From Cryptomeria japonica (taxonomy: Eukaryota; Streptophyta; Pinopsida; Cupressales; Cupressaceae), in NCBI RefSeq assembly GCF_030272615.1, contig NC_081407.1:438617230-438681229 (forward strand): a DNA stretch of 64,000 nucleotides. The letters run 5' to 3'. Below, piece after piece: positions 59,166 to 64,000 of this stretch. The stretch's first letter is position 1, and every line of letters begins with the position of its first letter. The translations under genes were made by a program, and so were the position numbers. The notes beneath the pieces were generated by a model. That model searched no databases. It was not told the DNA's origin and worked only from the letters and a program-made list of their open reading frames with translations.

Positions 59166-59853
59166 ATGAATTTTATGACTTTGAGACCTACATCTAATAT
59201 CCCAAAGAGAAGAAGTTATAAACTTATGTCTTCCCTAAGAAGCGTAGAGCCTGAGTCAACTAACATTTTCCATGGGAACTTAGGTGAAACTTCTATGCCT
59301 ACACATGAAATACCTAACATTTTTTACAATCATTCTTACCATACTTCTCGTGATGAGGATGACTCTCTAACACGAGTGTCTCCTAACCAATTAGTAAATC
59401 TTGTTGATTATTTTCAATTAATTGAACATTAGGTGGGTCAAGAACACTCAAATAGTGAGGAACTCCCCTTGATTGGAGGGTTGAGGAGGATGGTTCAAAA
59501 TGATGAACATTGTGTGGATTTGTTGCGTGACATATCTCATATTGTGAATGATAATATCATGTCCACAAAATGTTGTGTCAAATCTCTTACTTTTCTAATG
59601 CCCCTAATATTGTTGAAAATACCATTCATGTCCCAACATCATTGCCTAATGTGCCTACTTATACTCCACCTGTCATGGCTACATTTACACAAAATGTCAA
59701 TCCTACACATGTTAATTTTGGAGGAATTCCCATGAAACCTCCTTCTATGAGTGTTCCATGTATTTCCCAACCATCTCCTACACCGACTTACCACAATGTT
59801 CCACTTCCATATTCCAATGCTCCATCCATTTCCCATAATATTCCACATCCTTA
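59166..59853 (+). pseudogene. Gag N-terminal region of element C
   Basis: ATG at 59,166. The frame has a TAG at 59,430-59,432 and shifts near 59,565. The later frame is Pro/Ser/Thr-rich (PPSMSVPCISQPSPTPTYH) as in the variable N-terminal half of Tat gag proteins. The conserved gag core is absent because the sequence is cut at 59,917. Assignment rests on composition and on position after an LTR-like stretch. Confidence 0.4.
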
Positions 59854-60130
59854 ATTATCCAATATGTCCAATACCAACCTATCCATCGAAGCAACCATTA
59901 GTAACCTAGCCCAAAGTGTAGTGCCCCTACCCTAGTCAGCTTTGTAAAACCGGTTTGACCTTGGTTGACTTTTTTATATGGCATTCTTGAGTGGTTGATT
60001 TACCATTATGTAATGTTATAGTAAGATATTATGATTATTGTGCGTACCTGTTAATGTGCATTCGCATCAATTTTTATGTAAGTTTATTTGTTCTTCTGAT
60101 TCATGTTATTAATCTCGGGCTAACACTTTC

Positions 60131-60257
<127 letters not shown>

Positions 60258-62079
60258 TTGTGTGACTCATGGTTGCAGGAGGAGATTGCAGGTAGAGTAC
60301 CACCTAGGTGCGAGGTTCGTCTTCACCAGGATTCGCAGGTTTGAGTGTACCTCTTTGGTCCTTAGAGTTTGGATTAGGTGGTCGTAAAACCCTCATTTTA
60401 TCCTAGTCGTGCTCAAGTGAGCGTCGTCAGTCGTCCATTGGTATTCCTTTGGTTGGGTATGTAGGTTGTTTGTTTGTTTGGCTTTCTTGGATTGTGTGTT
60501 TTGTGTGTGTGGTTAAATTGAGTAATTAATCCTTTTAATTTTATTTGATTAAGTTGTGTTATGCATTAAAAATTAAGGGACTAAATTAAATAGGTTCCCT
60601 TTATGCGATTAATTGTTATTTAGAATTGCTCAATTCAAATTGGTAGCTAGTGCAATTAAATGGTTAATTTTAATGGAATAATTTACTTAGTTATGCTTTT
60701 TGGAAAGGAAAGATTTAAATTAATTTGAAATAGAATTAATTTAATCTCTTTGCCTTTTTAAAAATAGAAAGGTTGATTTTAATTATTTAAGAAAATCAAT
60801 TTAATAAGAAAAACGAGTTTAAAATATGTTGGATATAGTTTTTTTTTTTTTTTTAAAAAAATGAATTTGGGATTTTATTTTAATTTAAAAAAAATATATA
60901 TTACCCTCATATTATTTTGAAATAAAAATGTTAAGTTGTGTTAATTGGGAAAAATTAGAAATTACATGAGGGAGAGAAAAACATTTTTTATTTTTCTAAT
61001 TTGAAAAAGAATTTCTTTTTTTAATAAATATCATAATTATTGGAAAATATTGGGTTGGAAAACCCAAAAAAAGATTAGGTTGCATATTTTTCTATTGGGA
61101 ATTCCTGTGAGTTCATGGGGAGGAGGGGAGGACTGTGGGAAGACAATTTTTAATTTTCTTGGATGCATGTTGGGGAAATAAGAATCAGAGGTGGGCTGGA
61201 AGGAAGGATTGGCGTGGGAGTTTGGTTGCAGGGTTGAGCTCTTCCACAAGATCTTTTAGGAAAGCATCACATGTTGGATAGCTTTTGCTATATTTTCTTG
61301 TGTGCTTTTATAAATAAATAAAAATAAAATAAATATGATATGGCCGTGTCTCCAATTTCTAGTTGGTTTTTGTTTTCATGTTTGATTTTGTTTATGAGAA
61401 AATGATTAGTTTTCAAGTTTAAATCACAAGGGTTATGCTGACAAAATTTTCCCAGAATCACCCTCCTGTGCTTCCAGCCTATGTGTTTCTTTTGGTAGTT
61501 TCATTTTGGAGGAATGCGTAATAGAGTTATATTTTTCCTCTTCCCATTCCTTTGTAGCCAGAATTAATTTGATAGTTTCAACCAATTTGGCCCTATGAAT
61601 TTTGTTTTAAAAATTCTTACTGGTATTTTGCCCTCTCTGTGTTGTCACAGAAATCTGGATTGGTTGAATTCCTTTTTACTAGTATTTAATTAGTTTCCAT
61701 TTTTTTTTAAATTTGGGGAAAAATGAAACAAACAGGAAATTTTTTCATGATTTTGTTATTTGATTTCCAATTTCTGGTTGAATATAGTTTTGATTCATGT
61801 TTTATTTCCATTAAATTTAAGTTGGAAGAAATTATTTTGGTTTAAAAATTCTTCCTTGGCATGTTGTTATGCTGCCAAATTTTGTTCCAAAATGAAACCC
61901 CTGTAGAAGTTTTTATTATGCTCTTTCAGAATTTCAATGATATCTCCAAATTTACAAACTGGGTTTCTACGAAAGTTTTTGCGTTTCTTGGTGACTTTAT
62001 ATTCTAACTTCTGTAAAAATTCATAAAAATCAAGTTCTAGGTTTTTGAGAAATGAGAGAACCGTGTGGCTGTTAAAACA

Positions 62080-62400
62080 ATTTATTTATTTTTAATTAAA
62101 TTTAAATTTTGTTTTTTTAAAATGTTTTATTATTATTAAATTTTAATTAATATATTTTATTAATTATATATTAATTACTAATTATTAATTAATGTATATT
62201 ATTAAATATATGTTAATTGCGATAATTTCTATATTAATATATATTATTAATTATATATTAATTGTTGATTCTTAATTAGCGTATATTTTCAAATATATAA
62301 TAATTATTATTCAGTCATTCATTTATTAATTTAGGTATATATATAGAGATATATATACTAATTAATATCTTTAGATCGTGAATTTGTTTTAATATATGTA
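62080..62400. repeat. Low-complexity ATTAATTATATA tract
   Basis: Degenerate repeats of TATATTAATTA-type palindromes over about 320 bp, almost free of G and C. Confidence 0.7.
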
Positions 62401-64000
62401 AGGGAAATTATATTTCATTGGGAAATGTTTATCTATTTCTTTTGTTTCTTTATATGTATATTTCCATTTTTGGAAAGTATATGCTGGTTTTGAAGATATG
62501 AGAGTGGTTTATTTATTTCAAAAAAGAACAAGAATGATATTTTATTTTGAACAATAAATATTATATTTAGTTGATTAATGGTTAGTTAATTATATTCATG
62601 TGAATTTGGTTTAAAACTCATCATGAAGTAATTATATTATGTTATGATGCATATGATCTTAGCGAGATAGAAAAACCATGAATGACCTGTACCTAGACAA
62701 GGTAAACAAACTGCAATCAACTTAGATCCTTTAGAAAACTGGATCAATTGTTGTGTGTAAACAATAAGAAATAAGATTGTCTTTTCCAATCTATGCCTAT
62801 GCATATTTGATTTTCTGTATTCGCATTTGCTTAAGAAATGACAAGCCTTTGATTTTGTTTGTTAGACCTTGTCGTATGATTGATTTGGGTACCTACTTAT
62901 GTCCTTGATCTCGAGTTTTGACTGTTGTCTTGTGATGGTGTTGTAACCGGTCATGTCCTTTATGCGAGTGTCGAATGTTGATTTGTGGTTGACCATAGTT
63001 GGTCAGGTCTCTAGTTAGAGTACCGTCAATCATTGCACCTCGTATGAAGTTTAGTTTGACCAAATGGGTGATCCTACCATACTGAACTCTGTTTGCTTGA
63101 CCTTGTGTATTCCTGGGTTTTAGGAGTTCGTTGATTTTGTTCGCTAGTATGTGGCTGTGTTGCCTTTGATAGGAGCATGGTTGTGGAGTTGTCCTGATGT
63201 TTATTGCCCTCGTGAGAACCTCATTTTCATGTTAGACCATGGGATGCTTATGATGGGTTGCGAAGATTTAGTTTCGCGGATGCTCCAGTTGATCTGTTAT
63301 TATTGCTTTTTATTATGTTCAGTTGGATCCTTTCCTATTCAAGGATCATTCATGTATTTATTTGACCAAAGTGGTCGTATGTATTATTGGTTATGTTCGC
63401 CTTGATGGCAAGATTGTAAATGATGTGAACCTTATGTATTCTTCACTATTGATTAAGTATCAGAGGGGTCTTGCAATTGAGCAGACCCAAAGATGTAGCC
63501 CACTAAGGGTGAACTCCGAGATCATTTCGGTGTTATGTGGTGTTTTTACATTTTTGTGTTTTATTTTAATTCGGCATGTATGGATGCTTTATGTTAAAAT
63601 GTATAATGGGGATTAGATGAAGATAATCATAAATGCATGTATGTATTCATTTTATTTAATTCAGTAATTAGGATCATCAGAGAATGTAGATTGGATTAAT
63701 GAAATATATTCAGTTATTGATAGCGCAATTAAGTAGGCATGGGAAATATTCATTAGTTTATTATGAAGCTAAAGTATGATATGAAATTAGATGCATGACA
63801 TATGTTTAATGTAAGATTGAACGTAATGAATGGTTAAAATTTATTGGATGAACTTAATCATGTTAACCATAGCTTTAACTCTAATGTATGAACCTCATTA
63901 TGCCATCTATATTTTAACCTTAATGGATAAACTCATTATGTTACCTAATTTTAACTCTAACGGATGAATGCATCCTATTATCTATAAATTTAATTTACTG

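Noticed and set aside
63151-63616. Two overlapping ORFs of 84 and 97 codons
   Set aside because: No motif and placed in LTR-like non-coding sequence.

Overview
The window looks like intergenic DNA of a large, repeat-rich seed-plant nuclear genome. A gymnosperm is my guess, from the nested and decayed LTR elements, the long solo LTRs and the AT-rich filler, but nothing seen fixes the species. I found no intact ordinary host gene, no tRNA or rRNA gene and no CRISPR array. Almost everything recognisable is transposon-derived and mostly broken by stops, frameshifts or insertions.

Layout. (1) 1-23,081 is an old Ty3/gypsy element (B) whose polyprotein runs protease, archaeal-type RNase H (aRH), reverse transcriptase (RT), RNase H, integrase. 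It is split by a related LTR end (1-619), by a complete young Tat-lineage Ty3 element (A, 1,318-17,580) and by a 2.3-kb solo LTR (19,919-22,224). Element A has 764-bp LTRs, a 5-bp target duplication, gag, protease, a G-patch, RT, RNase H, aRH and integrase. In its 3' region it carries an antisense, intron-containing gene for a plant mobile domain protein. (2) 23,220-30,778 holds a GC-richer tandem array of about 128-bp units, then a large unrecognised open reading frame (eORF copy 1, split by a 1.2-kb solo LTR), then a terminal segment ending in CA. The simplest reading is that this is the 3' part of element B. (3) 33,700-39,920 is a dead L1-type LINE carrying a 987-bp inverted-repeat insertion and flanked by diverged ~700-bp direct repeats. 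(4) 40,085-46,007 is a second copy of array, eORF and terminal segment. (5) 46,008-47,757 is an inverted copy of the array region, so two ~1.75-kb arms face each other across 21 kb. (6) 49,100-50,600 is a minus-strand Tat-type gag relic. (7) 52,051-53,600 holds an intact 231-codon minus-strand ORF of unknown function and a decayed RNase H-like fragment. (8) 57,850-59,916 looks like the LTR/leader and gag start of another element, cut at 59,917 by a sequence opening like an LTR, containing a (TA)61 microsatellite and running off the window.

How the parts relate. The insertions can be ordered. Element A, the 2.3-kb LTR, the 1.2-kb LTR and the LINE's inverted-repeat insertion all landed inside coding sequence, and excluding each with one target duplication re-aligns the interrupted frame. 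The most interesting material is the cargo of the Ty3 elements: the antisense plant mobile domain gene with its TATA box and GT-AG intron, the inverted GCGTCTGTGT repeat clusters at the two ends of element A, and the ~1,190-codon eORF with its conserved upstream hairpin array, which I cannot assign to a family.
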